DNA of 64,000 bases, from assembly GCA_011800155.1 (NCBI GenBank), contig CM022375.1, positions 248,001-312,000 of the forward strand, written 5' to 3'. The translations under genes were made by a program, and so were the position numbers. Positions 22,401 through 34,330 of the stretch are shown here, piece by piece (positions within the stretch are counted from its first letter, which is position 1; each line of letters begins with the position of its first letter). The notes below the pieces were generated by a model. That model saw only the letters and a list, made by a program, of their open reading frames with translations, did no database searches and was not told the DNA's origin. The stretch is from Flammulina velutipes (lineage: Eukaryota > Basidiomycota > Agaricomycetes > Agaricales > Physalacriaceae).

Positions 22401-25040
22401 TACAATAAATGCACCACGTTGCTCCTTGTCTGCGCAAAAGAGGTGAGCAACAGGTCGAGGACTTGGAAGCGGGTGACAGAGTCGAGATACTGGAGTGTCG
22501 TCGGATACAGTGGCTACCGATGCCTGGACGGCAGCACTTCAGACGTTGGCTGCGATGAGCGGGTATGGCGGAGGTGCGAGGTAACGGTTTTCGTAGATAA
22601 AGACGCAAAAGTTGTCTGGCGAGACACATCATTCTTGGACTGGCAGAGATTTGGACATAGGGAGGGAGACAGTGGTAGTCCTAGTATATGTTGCCATTAG
22701 AGGCAGACTATTCGGCTAGACAGCAAAGGGTTGAGAATTGAAATCCATGGCTGTCAATCGTCGTCAGCGAGAATGGCGAGCAGAATAAACTAGTCGTACC
22801 GTATACGTTGTCTTCATCTTTATTCCTGGTTGATTGTCTGGCTGAGTGCAATCGATGCTGACGAGTCGACTGGGGTTTGGCTGATGGTGGTGATGAACCA
22901 AGTTGCGTAAAGTACTCTGCCTCTTACCATCATGTCAAGCACTGTCCACATCGACTCGGCGCTATTCCTCAAGGAACGTATTACGGAGCGCTTAGCTACA
23001 TAGTGCATCCCCTGCTGGTCGCTGCTTCGCCCTCTAGCCATCCAACATTCCATATGCGAAGCCGACTGCAAGCTTGCCTCATTAAAGAACTTGAACGGGA
23101 TCGAGAATGCTGGCACGCCGGAGGTATGCCTTCACTCTTCTCTTTAGCATTTAAATCCATCCTAACAGCTCTGTAGCTCTCGACGTACGAACCGTTTCAT
23201 CTTGAAGGCATACACCGCGGTCTACGATCATATCAACGGCCCCCAGCCCTTCCCGACGATTTTCCTCCTTTTCCAATGTACCCGACGCGTCACTGTATAG
23301 CCTGCGCCGTGCCGCTCAGAGGAGTATCCGTGAACGCACGCCACAGCCGCGCGGGCTCATCTCTGCGAAAGCTCGCCCGTCGACAAGCTGTTCGGAGGGT
23401 CGAACGTACTCAGAGAACATCAGCCTACGGATTTTATGTTGGAGGAGGCCCCCAGGACGAACGGTTTTCGCACTTTCGCCATGAAAAGAGACGCGCAAGG
23501 CTGTTTTACGCGGGAGGAACAGGCTAGAGGAAACCGGCGAGTCGATCTGAAATTGACAGCCGCCCGTGAGCTTTGGAGAGAAGTAAAGGGACGACAACCA
23601 TGTGAGTAAGTTGTGGCTCGTACGACTATATTGCTCACATTCCATGTAGACTTGCGTACCTGTTTCCCATTCGTTGTACATCCCAAATGCTCGTCCACCA
23701 AAACCCATTTGGAGAACACTCTGCCTATCGACGTACAATCCCATCTTGGGCTGTATGGGGTCCCCAAAACCCTGCGCATTCAGAGACTCTGGACCTTGGA
23801 GGGTCTTTTTGGACGAGAGGAAAAACGGGCTGGGGGGGGGGAAGAACAGGCATCGAGGGGAGGAACGACTGTAGCATGCCGTCGAATGACGTTTAGAAAG
23901 CTCGTAGAGGATAAATGTTATGTGCAGGTACGGATTGTGGTCCGTCCAAACTTGTTGCTAACACGTTGTGCAGACTTCCGTACGACGATAGGGTCCTCGT
24001 TGTAGGACCAAGGAAGACCTGGATACGCCGGTAGTCCTTTGCGCGTCTATCCATCCCGACCCAATTTTGAGGCGCACGTGATGCAACGACGATTGACGCG
24101 ATCTCCAAAGCGCTATACTTATAGCCTCATGGGAGTTGATCTTCGATGGCATGCTGAACCCTCGTGTTCCCAAAACTCTATTCAGTGCCGACAACGTCCA
24201 TGCACTATCATGGGTTGGATGGCGCTTCTTCGCACCGGCGCCATCCCATTGTCGGATCGAAATTCAGCTCGGCTACGAAGACTGACTCAACAGCTTAAAT
24301 CAAGAAGGCGACTCCTGAGCGTCAGAGTCGGAAACCTCCTGGGGGTAAGTGAGCTTGCTTGTAGCTTCTACGACTACGTTACTTACATCTCATGAAGATT
24401 GGCGTAGGATGATACTTAGCCGTCTCAGACCGAAGGACCTCTGCCATGTGAACTGTTCTTGCTACATCCCAACTCGCTTCTCTTCAATCATGGCAGCTGA
24501 CGACAATTCCTCACCTTCCTTCGATAATTCGTCTCGTTTATTCGAGAGGCTCTTCTCGGGAACAGCTACCGAGCCGTTCTTCGAACGATGTCGACGGACA
24601 TCAGTGTGCTGGATCCCTCTGCTTCCTGTAAACTAAACCCTCGTTGTGAACGTCGTCCCCTTCATCCACCCCATCCCTCCTCTCATCCGAGTCCAATATA
24701 TCACCGAAGCCCGTTCAGGTGTCCAGGACTTCCATCGATACTCGAGGGGGCGTCGACATGGTCCCTCTCGATGCGCTTGGAGAAGCTGGCGTCCTTTGCT
24801 CGAGCTACCTATCGGTGCCCAGAAGAGAACTCCATTAGCGCAACGGTTGAGTTGGCGGGAAAGTTGGTAGAGGTCGATGTACAGAGCGTAACAACTCTTG
24901 ACGTTGATAGGTGGGGGTTGCCTCAGAGAGCTCAGCGCCTGCGCGAGCCGAGGGAAACCATCTCGAGCCCAAGGACCCGATGGAGGTGTGCCACATCTGG
25001 TGAACGATCTCTAGGTGCCCACGCGGAGAACGACGTTGAG
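22401..25040. other. Region without a supported gene
   Basis: A frame at 23330-23588 followed by GTGAGT...TGTAG (23599-23648) and a further open stretch to about 23870 could be two exons of an unidentified gene, but a stop precedes the first and no start fits. Frames at 24039-24395 and 24588-25076 are open without recognisable content. Nothing firm can be called. Confidence 0.4.
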
Positions 25041-25114
25041 GCGAGCAGGACGGAGAACCTGATGGAAGTGTGTTGAGGCGAGCAGGACGGAGAACCTGAT
25101 GGAAGTGTGTTGAG
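25041..25114. repeat. 37-bp tandem duplication at the edge of copy B
   Basis: The 37-bp unit (GCGAGCAGGACGG, then 17 more bases, ending GTGTTGAG) occurs twice in a row. The same double unit, cut by the window edge, opens copy A at 1-62. It lies upstream of both metacaspase copies and was duplicated with them. Confidence 0.9.
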
Positions 25115-26436
25115 GCCTTCAAAGAGATAAACAATTAAAACAGTGCAAGATTGCCGCTCAATCGCAGAGCACCATATACATAGGACCGCTGGAGCATGGT
25201 CGTGGGAATAAGCCCTTGCGTAGAAAAAGAGCTTCGCTTCAACGAGGTCCCTTCCCGGGACCCCCTCAAATATTATCCAAAGGGTGTGTAGTCTTTGTGC
25301 TTCATGGCCTATCCCTCTCGGGTGTGTTAATGATTGCCTACAGAGAACATGAACCCAGAGCCTGAACCAACGCAGTCAATCGCCTTTCGCCAAATCGATT
25401 CTGATTCGTTTCAGCAGCCTAATGCTACCCCCAGGCAACGGAGCAGGCGAAAATATGTTCGCGAGGTACGACAGGATACACCTTCAATGACAGAGTCTAA
25501 TCAATCCTTCCTGCAGCCCACGTGCGCCTCAGATATTTGCGTTGCTTATTGGCATCGGCAAGTATCAGCATAACGACTCGATAATCAAGAACCTATCGGG
25601 ATGCAAAAACGATGTCGATGATATGACCAACTTCCTTCGTACTATTCTTGGCGTCCCCAATTTCAATATCATCAGACTGCTCGACTATGAAGCCACTCTT
25701 ACTGGAATCACTAAAGCCCTCATATCTCTTGCGGAAGATGCTCGTATCGAACAAGGCGACGCGATCGTCATCTTTTATGCCGGGCATGGCGCCGAAGCTT
25801 TGCCACCCGTGGATATGGATTCCAACGGTAAGAGGATGCAACTGTTGGCCCCATACGACTTCGATATCAAGCAGACGAGTGTGACGCCCGACACCGAAGA
25901 TGGGGAAAGGTGCGGCGATACGACGTTCAATGTCGTGAAGAACGGATTGCTGGATATCCAGCTCAGTGGGCTATTGAAGGATATTGCTGACGCGAAAGGA
26001 GACAATATTGTGAGTGCTCTTGTGCAATTTATGCTTGCCTTCTTTTAAACGTCGTTTGCAATAGACCGTCATACTGGGCTGTTGCCATTCTGGATCTAGT
26101 ACTCGTGACGTTGGAGGGTATATGTCCACTCGAAGAGTCGACCTTCCAGAAGATACCAGACTCAGCAACGACACATTTATCCATTTTCGAGGATCACATA
26201 TTCCCGACGGCGATCAAAACAAAGGCGTCGCATTTCATACTCTCTTGACAGCTGCCGCCCCATCGCGGCTTACTTACGAGAAGGGCATTGGAAACAAGAA
26301 AAGAGGGGTGTTTACCCAGTGTCTAACAAGTTTGCTCCCATCCTACGATCTGCACCAAATGGCTTATGTGGATATCGTTCATATGATTACTAGTTGGCTC
26401 CCCCAGTTCGTGAACATCACTCGCATGTTGGTTCAT
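25053..26436. repeat. Long direct repeat, copy B
   Basis: Partner of 1-1384 in the same orientation. Beyond 26436 this copy continues into the expected remainder of the metacaspase, so it represents the parental arrangement. Confidence 0.95.
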
Positions 26437-27002
26437 CGCTTATCCACCTGTTCCATAGTCAGGATCCGCAATGTGAAGGAATCAATAAAAACCGCATTTT
26501 CCTTCAATACCATCTTGCTGGTCCACGGCCGAGCCCGATTGACTTGACCTACAACACTAGTACTCGCCGTTACGTCCTCCATGCTGGCGATACGCACGGA
26601 GTCACTGTCGGCACTAAATTAACCGTCCCTCAATATCCGCCAATTCAACATCCTTCTTCAATGCTCATCCCAATGCGTCCGCGTTGTAATCCCTCAGCAC
26701 CTCTGGGGCACCTTGTTTCTCATTCCGAGGATCCTCTCCCCGCTCTATTCGCGCATCGTTCATTTCGAATTACTCAACCTTTCGCCAACGGGGACAATCT
26801 ACTCTGCTCTTCAGACCATGTTCGAAGGGCGGTCTTTCCCCCTCCTTCGTTCATTTGTCGTCGAATGCCCAACCATCCAAGAAAAGGAATTCACCCATAT
26901 GTCCGCTGTCCAGGCTCACACTGCACGCACAACTCTCCCCCCTTTCATGGGCTCCCAAAACTTCGCCACCTTGCATCCCAATCTGAAGGAAATTCAACTT
27001 GA
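25349..27002 (+). CDS. Metacaspase (caspase-like peptidase), copy B, C-terminus replaced
   Basis: Exons 25349-25465, 25533-26009, 26065-26409 and 26463-27002 join in phase (introns 67, 55 and 53 nt), giving 492 aa. The catalytic domain begins at residue 40 (FALLIGIGKY), with His124 in FYAGHG and Cys205 in CCHSG. The family-typical block DPQCEGINKNR follows the third intron. Position 203, the Asp of the DxCHSG motif that lines the S1 pocket for Arg/Lys, is Gly. From about 26620 the frame leaves the metacaspase and reads out of frame through an F-box/LRR-like fragment, so the last ~125 residues are non-native. The N-terminal 39 residues are polar and lack the zinc-finger/Pro-rich prodomain of some type I enzymes. 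The product may be expressed; whether it is an active peptidase is doubtful. The third intron and C-terminal swap are inferred from phase and family motifs. Confidence 0.72.
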
Positions 27003-27633
27003 CGGGGCCCTCTGTGACTGGAACCAGTATTCCGTGGATAACCTAACCACTTTGGTCATCTCGACGATGCCAGTGAAATGCCGACCTCCAACCTCGCAGC
27101 TGCGTCCGATCCTCAGCATGAGCAAGGACACACTCAAGATGCTGAAAATCGCCGGAGCGCTGCCGCGCGATAGGCATACCGACGATCTCACCATCGAGCT
27201 GAGCCACTTGGAGACACTATCCTTGTTCTATACCAAACCCGAAGAACTCTCCACCTTCGTCGACTACATCCAGGTCCCAGGACTCAAGAACCTCGAGATC
27301 GGGAACCTGGGCCATCGCCCGAGATGTGACCAGCAATACGCCCACACGGTGTCTGCCTTTCGGACCATCGTGGCGCATTTTCCTGTTGAGAAGCTCGAGG
27401 AGGTGACATTGTTGGATGTGCACTTTGGACCTGGGACGTTGCATGGGCTGTGGGTGCACGAGGAGCCGCTGGAGTTGTTGAGTGGATTGGTCCAGGAGAA
27501 GGGGGTGCGGAAGTTGAAGATTGAGGTTAAGCGGGACTGCTTTGTCTGGGTTGCGGGCGATGGCGCGGGGATGTTGGGGGCGCGTTGGAGGCTTGGAGGC
27601 GGAAGGTTGAGGAAGACGATATCCTATAGCTGA
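26623..27633 (+). pseudogene. F-box/LRR-like protein, 5'-truncated fragment
   Basis: A 336-codon frame is open from the TAA at 26620 to a stop at 27633. It has the look of the C-terminal leucine-rich part of Agaricomycete F-box proteins: repeated patterns such as FPLLRSFVVECP, HPNLKEIQLDGA, LSHLETLSLF, GLKNLEIGNLG and KLEEVTLLDV. No F-box and no suitable start codon precede it; the first in-frame ATG is at 26818. The upstream border coincides with the end of recognisable metacaspase sequence, so this is another junction between unrelated gene pieces. Complete relatives would act as substrate adaptors of SCF ubiquitin ligases. Confidence 0.65.
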
Positions 27634-27906
27634 CATGATTCAGGATGAAGTGTTTAGCATTTCCTTAAAGTACTTTATACATATTTATCCCACCGACACA
27701 GATTTGCATCGCCGTTGCTGTTATCTTTAAATAGATCAATGACACTGGCAAAGTCCGCCAGATCCGTTTCTCTCTGACGTTTGATACCAAGTGTGGCGTA
27801 ATCCCCAAATTCATGAATGACTGTTTTTGTGCGATACCTATCAGGCCATTTACTCCATTGTATCCACTTCAACCATACAATCGCCCATTCTGTTAGGTGA
27901 ATGTGA

Positions 27907-29558
27907 ATACTGTACCTGCATGAATGTAAGATACGTAACGCATAACGCAGCCCTCGTTACGTATCCTATGTGGCGGGGTCGTAACGCGTAACGCAGAGGC
28001 CGTATCCAATGTAGAGTGCGTTACGGAGAAGTGTGGCGCAAGTATAGATAACTTGAAAATAAGCACTTGTCAACGAGAATACTGTTCATTGATGCATCTA
28101 TACTTGTCTGAATCTATTCCATCGTCTCCCGGTCCTCTATCGATGCTGCGACAGCTGCAGGTCTCCACCAGACAATAGTTCACTATGGACCCCAAGACGA
28201 GTGAAAATAACTCGCAAACCGAATGAACGTCACGGTTAAGTCTGTTACCTATTTCCGACAGACTGAATGTGAAAACATACTGACAGAGGTAATTTCACTG
28301 TGTTTTCTTTACCTTCCTGAGACCCATTGAATTTCAGCTACAATACTTTTCACTGGGTTTCTTTCACTTGGTTTTGGCGTGAGTCTTTTGGGCGAGTTTT
28401 ACCAAGTCCCTCTGCCGACGGCATAGAGGTCAGGTGCTCCATGTTCGTTTGGGCGAGATCACTCAGCTTGCTCTCAACCACCATGGACGATGTACGTAGC
28501 CGCGGGATAGACTGGATCCATCATATGCGTGGCTAGTGAGACTTTATGTGGGCTCTCTTGACTGTATAGAAGGTGTGTACATCGATTAGCATTCCCCGTA
28601 TGGGCGGCTTATCTTCTCTCGAGTCTCGAGGTCGAATCGATTATCGCGCAGCGCCAGCGTCATCGCAGAGGCGACTGTGAGTACTGAGCTTCCCTTATTA
28701 ACCTACACCGCTAACTACTGGTTTCAGACACACACTTCCGGAACAAGATATCGACGGCGGTGACTCAGAACCATTCCCGCTCCTTTGTGTACGTCCATCG
28801 CCATATCTATTGTCAGGTCCTACTAACACCCCGAAGCAGTGACTGGTAGATCTTTACATCCTTGCGGTCTATCTATTGGTGAGTGTCATTATCGCTGTTG
28901 TCCCGATAATTTCTGACAACTATTGCAGCATGCCAGCATCCCATTTCAACCACCCAACATCGCACACACACTTCCCATCTGTTTCCCAATGCCCACAGAT
29001 GGACAAGGGTTACATTCATAGGAGGGCACCAGCATTCTTGCGGAAGAGGAAAAGGCACGAGTCTGGCGCCGGCGTGGGAGCTCGGGAGATGGGGAGTGTG
29101 GCGCTGCGTGAGCACGATAGCATAGTACAAATATGTATTGTATTACATTTGGTTATAGAATGAATTTCCAGTGAATATCATTTGAATGCCCTGAATGTAT
29201 CCAGTGAAATCTAAGGAAATAACACGCTACATTCAAGGATAAACCAAGTGAATTGAGGTTGAAGATATTGGTTGGGTGTACACTGAATACCTGACCGTGA
29301 AATCCGGTATTCAGTAGGTTCTTAGTAGGTCACAGACCAACTGCATATCATTGGGTCAACAATTGAATACTAGTCTGTCACTGATTTCTTTTCATTCGGT
29401 ATCCAGGCCGCACTATCCAGTGACTTTCAATTGGGCTGTGACCCACGGTGGTTGGTATCCAAGTTGAGATGGGCATAACGCGTAACGCAAGGTCGGTATC
29501 CAGCATGCGGTGCGTTACGCACCCGGGTCCGTAGCTTACATTCATGCGAGTACAGTAT
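27907..29558. mobile_element. 1.65-kb element with ~30-bp terminal inverted repeats
   Basis: The left end ATACTGTAC, then GCATGAATGTAAG and TACG, returns as the reverse complement at the right end (29528-29558) with few mismatches. Both subterminal regions contain runs of TAACGCGTAACGC and GTGCGTTACG (27945-28030 and 29470-29525), arranged as local palindromes that could bind a transposase. I could not identify a target duplication. Inside, 28560-29100 holds several GTGAGT...CAG pairs separated by open stretches, possibly a broken transposase, but nothing recognisable. The class is undetermined. Confidence 0.65.
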
Positions 29559-32500
29559 CCTGGATGTATTTTCTCCTGCATTGACATTGCTTGCGGCAAT
29601 ACTGGCCTACGGGAGATGTAAATTCTGTACTGTAGTGTTCAAGAAATCAGAGGTGCAAGGTTGAAGGTATTAAATTACGGCCACGAGACTACAATAATAA
29701 AGCGATAACATTGCGATAAGGTCCAAGTACTACCCGAGTCGCCCTTTCGGAGAAATCAGTGCTTATGTATTCATACCGTACTGTATATCGCAGTTGCGCG
29801 CTCGCGTCTCGCGCCTTCACCTCCTACCACGTCGTTCACTTATTTATCATGGCCATAGAGCTCATTTGAGTGCACCAAGAAAGATGATCATGGTCCAAAG
29901 CGCGGCAGGAAGCGCGCGCGATCGAGGGCTGATTCGAGAAGCCCTTTTGGTCAAAACTCATCCGTTGTCTTAGTCCTTTGGACTACACCACACCAATAAT
30001 ATTGTAAACGAATCACCACCATCGCTATGCCCGCGTGATACGTGATCCCGCCGTCCCGCTCGCTTTTCCATAAACGCACGGTGAGCAAGCTCCCAAGCTC
30101 GGATTTTGGTCAAAACTCATCCGTTGCCTTAGTCCTTTGGACTATACCAAGCTAATATTACTATAAACCAATCACCACCATTGCTAGGCGCGCGCGATAC
30201 GTGATCCCGCCGTCCTGCTCGCTCTTTTCTCGGATCTATCACTCAGTATCTTGCACTCCTGGTTCAACAAACTGCTCCGATGTTGGATCGAACCAGCTTC
30301 CACCTCAGCCATCCTAGGTCTCACTCGAACCACCTGACGTACTCAATATCCAACATGTGGAATAAGCGCGACGTCTTTGCGAACCTACGACTTGATGGTC
30401 GACTGGGAAAGGAAGACGAGAGCTGGTCCGGCAGTTGAGTCTTTTGGTGCGTCCACTCATTCCAAGACTGAGCGCCATATCATAATTAATCATAGGTTCA
30501 TACAGGCAAGGTTCGGCTGCGTCGGTAGAAAATGACTGAATGGACATGGAGCTCACGGTAAAGAGCGTTCGCCAAGCTCCAACGCTGGGTGTATGTCTGT
30601 TTTTGGTCTACATCCACCATCTGCTAACTCTTCCCTAGTTCATGCTGTTTTATGTCAGCGGATCCGATGAGGCATGGGCATGAATACTCCGTCGACTGTC
30701 GTTGTACGTCCGCCCAAAATCAACCGTATATCCTAGCTGACCAAGTCGGTTTAGCACTAAGTATCCAACGGCCGACTTAAATACCGGACCCTCACGCGTA
30801 GAGCGAGACGACTTGGAGGAACTTTGCCATGTTCGTGCTCATTCTCGTCGTTAGGAGCGTCCGTCCCACGTTGACGATAGGCAAGCAGCGACGAGATGAG
30901 ACGAGCGTGCGAGGGATCTGAGGTGTCGGCTGGGAATGTCGAATGAACGAGCGCCGAACGACTGAGTACGCCTCAATATGCCCGTCAAATATCTAGTGCT
31001 AACCTCACCTAGATATACGAACGCGACTCGACCACGCTGCCAACTCGACGGAAATCAGAACTATTGTCAAGGACACGGAGACATTTGCCCATCATCTTAC
31101 TCCAAGCTTCAATCATCACTGTCGACATCGTCACTCGCTGCCCCTGTCCGTCTTTCTTGCTTCGCCCTCCGACCTCTTTCATAGTGGACTGCGATGCCAT
31201 GGCCGTGACCTTAAAGCAACGTTGCAGCCGTCAATAAGTTGTACGGTACCATGAATCAATGACGTATCCCAACTGACCAGATACTTAGATTCACCGACTA
31301 CGGTTGATTCGAATACCTTCAAGGAGGACCTTTTGAGGCGTTCATCTTCCTCTTCACGATCACACACGCTGTTGGCAAGGTGGTAGGGCAATCCGAACAG
31401 CGACGAGACGGGATCTGAAGGGGTGTTGGTCGGAAATGAGTGCTGAACGTCGGAAGAGTACGTTTCTCGATATGCGAGATCCAATGCCGAGCGCTGCAGT
31501 GTATCTCATTCCTCTCATGTATCGTCGAGTTCTGCTGGGTCGTTCGACATGATCGCGCGTTCCCCGAAATCGGATGCTCCGCCTGGTTCATGCTCCCTTA
31601 TCCGTAGCTTGAGTCCTCAGCCCCGTTGAGTATCATGGCTCCAATGAACAGTCTCATATGTTCGTACTGAACGTCGGTTGGGTCCTTCGACGATGTCGAG
31701 CAAAATGCGACCGTAACTCAAACTGGCATGGTCACGGAAAACCGATCCTCTTGGTTGGACCATCGTAGTCACTATCGCCATTCGTCACTATGCCAGGCTG
31801 GACGTTTGCTATTCGTGTCATGCAGGCCAAGCACCTTCCGCATTCGACAAAACTGTTGGGATGCCTAGTCTAGGTTCTTGCGATGGACCTTATTCCTCCC
31901 ATGCGCCATCTTCTGCCCAACACGATGCCAGGACAGATGTCAAATCACGCTCGCGCGCCCCCCGAAATCCCATGCTCCGCCTGGTCCCTTTCCCAATGAT
32001 GGCTGTTAAGTGTCGTACCTTCACGGCCAGTCGTTCACGCAATCAAGCAGCCCTCAGCCCCGCTGCCAGGTTGATACGCGTGGTTCACAAACCCTCATAG
32101 CTTTGACTATTACTATCACCATTGACCAGCCGTCCATGGGGATAGTTCGTCTTTCTTGTTTCGCGCCGGGACCACGCATGCTCTTTCACCATTCACAATG
32201 AACTACAGAACTATAGCCACTGTTGCTTCTGGCGTGTTCATCTCGAGTCGAGAATTAACTTCGCGCATCTTCCGAAATTCACTGTGAGCGGTGATCGCAC
32301 CAGACGATGTCGATTGGCTCGATAACGATCCATAGTATTCTGGTACGCCTCTCTCAATTCATTCTTACGCGTTGCTAACACAGCCTAGTAGATCTAAATT
32401 GCCAAGATGAACATGTGAGGGTATTTAGATTCATAGAGTCATCCCATCTACTGTCTTCTTCCGAGATCAACCATACAGGAGGCTAGATGTCAAACGGATT

Positions 32501-33756
32501 TCTCCTCCTCCAATATATTACTTTCATCCTCCGCGAGCGAGCCCACTCGAAACCCGTTCGGCGCCGTTGAAACGGGAACGATTGTTACATGAACTGGCTA
32601 AACAGCTTGAATATGACTACGATATGTATGAGAAGTAGCATTCCCCGAAAGCGAGTGGACGACAAATTAGTATCATCCTCCACTGCCTTTCGAGGATCAG
32701 CCCAATGACGGGCTTGTTAATCTCGGTCTTGAAAAACGGTACAATAAAAAGGATGTCAGCATTTTAACTGCACTAGATAATATTTGCGCCGTCACACAGC
32801 AATAGTAGCCGACTTGAACATCACCCTTTCTCGCCGCTTATTCCATGAACCAAGTAGATGACAATCTGACAATTATAAATGTATTTTTCGTACTTTATTC
32901 CGGACCGTCCCATGGATCTTGTAATTCGAGGTTTCTGTGTTGTGGATCGAGGTTTTATTGTGCTTGCCGTCCCCTGGTTCTAGGTTAGATTGTGGCTTAG
33001 ACAGATTGATGAGAGACGATAGATCTGTGTGTGTGGCATGCTCGTCACCAACCTATTGCTCTGGAAAATGAATATGCTATTGGGGGATAGGTATGATTGT
33101 ATTTCTATGCAGTGTAAGCTTTATTAGAACAAAGCAGCAGCTAGCGACAGTACTCGCGCATGTGTGTATCGCTAGTTTACGCTATCGATGAAAAATGAGA
33201 ATCAAGGCAGAAACGCGTTACGTGAGGACGTTGGTATGTCTACATTTACCTTTGGTTCATTTGCCCATGCTGACTTGACCCGCACTCAGTAGCAAGACCA
33301 ACGATTGGCTTCTCGAGATAGCCTAAGTACATGATGATTAATATTTTGTTGTAAGTACGTAGATATCTTTGTAACTAACGTGTATACTATTATCAGCCTC
33401 GCGTGTATATATGTGAATTGGATCCCTTTCATACGTTGAATCGTCCTGAGCCTCCAACAATGAATAAGTGGATGAAGACATCGACGAGTCGTCTTGGCCC
33501 TCCTCATCCATTTGGCCCTTTCACTCCCGCGGAGCGCGCCCCAAGAACAGGTAACGGCGTGCAGGCTGGAGGTCTCCTTCGAAGGAGTTTAGATATTCCA
33601 GGCGATGGCGCCGATGGGAAAAAGGGTGCGAGTGTGGACCTAGGTTGATTTAGATTCAGGCGACCGAGAATCAAGGTGAAGAGAGAAACGTACTCCATTC
33701 AACCTTCTACTTGAACCCCCCTTCCCCCGGCTGGACTTGCGTGCAGTCATTTCGTC
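29559..33756. other. Region without a supported gene; degenerate repeats
   Basis: Contains the 169-bp-spaced duplication at 29945-30234 and looser repetition: blocks around 30886-30975 and 31400-31475 share CGACGAGA, GATCTGA, GGGAATG/GGAAATG and AACG elements in the same order. The CGTCTTTCTTG phrase recurs at 31149 and 32149. This resembles a decayed tandem gene array. An open stretch at 33461-33648 (62 codons from an ATG) has no recognised product. Confidence 0.45.
29945..30234. repeat. Imperfect direct duplication (~120-bp units, 169 bp apart)
   Basis: Units starting at 29945 and 30114 share TTTTGGTCAAAACTCATCCG, then TTAGTCCTTTGGACTA, AATCACCACCAT and GATACGTGATCCCGCCGTCC, with scattered substitutions. 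The region is non-coding. Confidence 0.85.
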
Positions 33757-34330
33757 TTAAGTACCGTCAACCATAGGATCAACAACGTCGGCAACGTCAA
33801 TCTGGTCCTGCAGCAGCTTTTCAGCCGCTGACATTTTGGAGCTCTGAATTATATCTATGACGAACTGAATCGTGGTTGTAGCTCTTGAAGACCTCCTTCT
33901 TGGCCCTAGAACCTGTCGTGAGTGTACTGGGGCTGGTCTGACTGGCCTTACATTGGTCTGCGTCCGTGACACCTCCTCCTAGGGTTGTTCTTGTTCTTCT
34001 CCTTGTCAATCTCCGTAATGTAGTCCTCCGGTAGCTGATAGCCGTCATACTATCACACACGTGTCATTCCTCCACCAGCTTGAGCAAGTCTTTCTTGTGG
34101 CTCAGTTCCCGTTGTTCCCGCTTCGATATCTTCATCCCGCTGAAAAGTGCCTCATCGTCCCTGATTTCCTTGCAGAGAAGAATCTGCTGGAGCTCGCGTT
34201 TCGTGAGGTATTCTTGTCGAGAATGCAGTCGTAGATTGGGGAAAGAAGCGTCGCGAGCCTCTCCTGCTGTGCATGTCCTTTTGGGCGAACGGTCTTCAAC
34301 GATTTTTGATGCGCTCTCGATCGCGGTCTC
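33757..34330 (-). pseudogene. DHX16/Prp2-type spliceosomal RNA helicase, N-terminal-region fragment
   Basis: Reading the minus strand, frames contain in order VEDRSPKR, LRLHSRQEYLTKRE, a basic/acidic helix with DDEALFSG and KREQREL, KDLLKLVEE, then in another frame YDGYQLPEDYITE, and later MSAAEKLLQDQIDVAD. This is the order of blocks in the region just before the helicase core of DHX16/Prp2 proteins, which remodel the spliceosome before the first catalytic step. Two or more frame changes and stops (for example right after KLVEE) break it, and the sequence ends before the ATPase motifs. It is a non-functional piece of a conserved gene whose full copy must be elsewhere. Confidence 0.75.

Noticed and set aside
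23316..23744. 142-codon minus-strand frame as a gene
   Set aside because: It overlaps a plus-strand stretch that looks more protein-like and has intron signals; neither could be completed.
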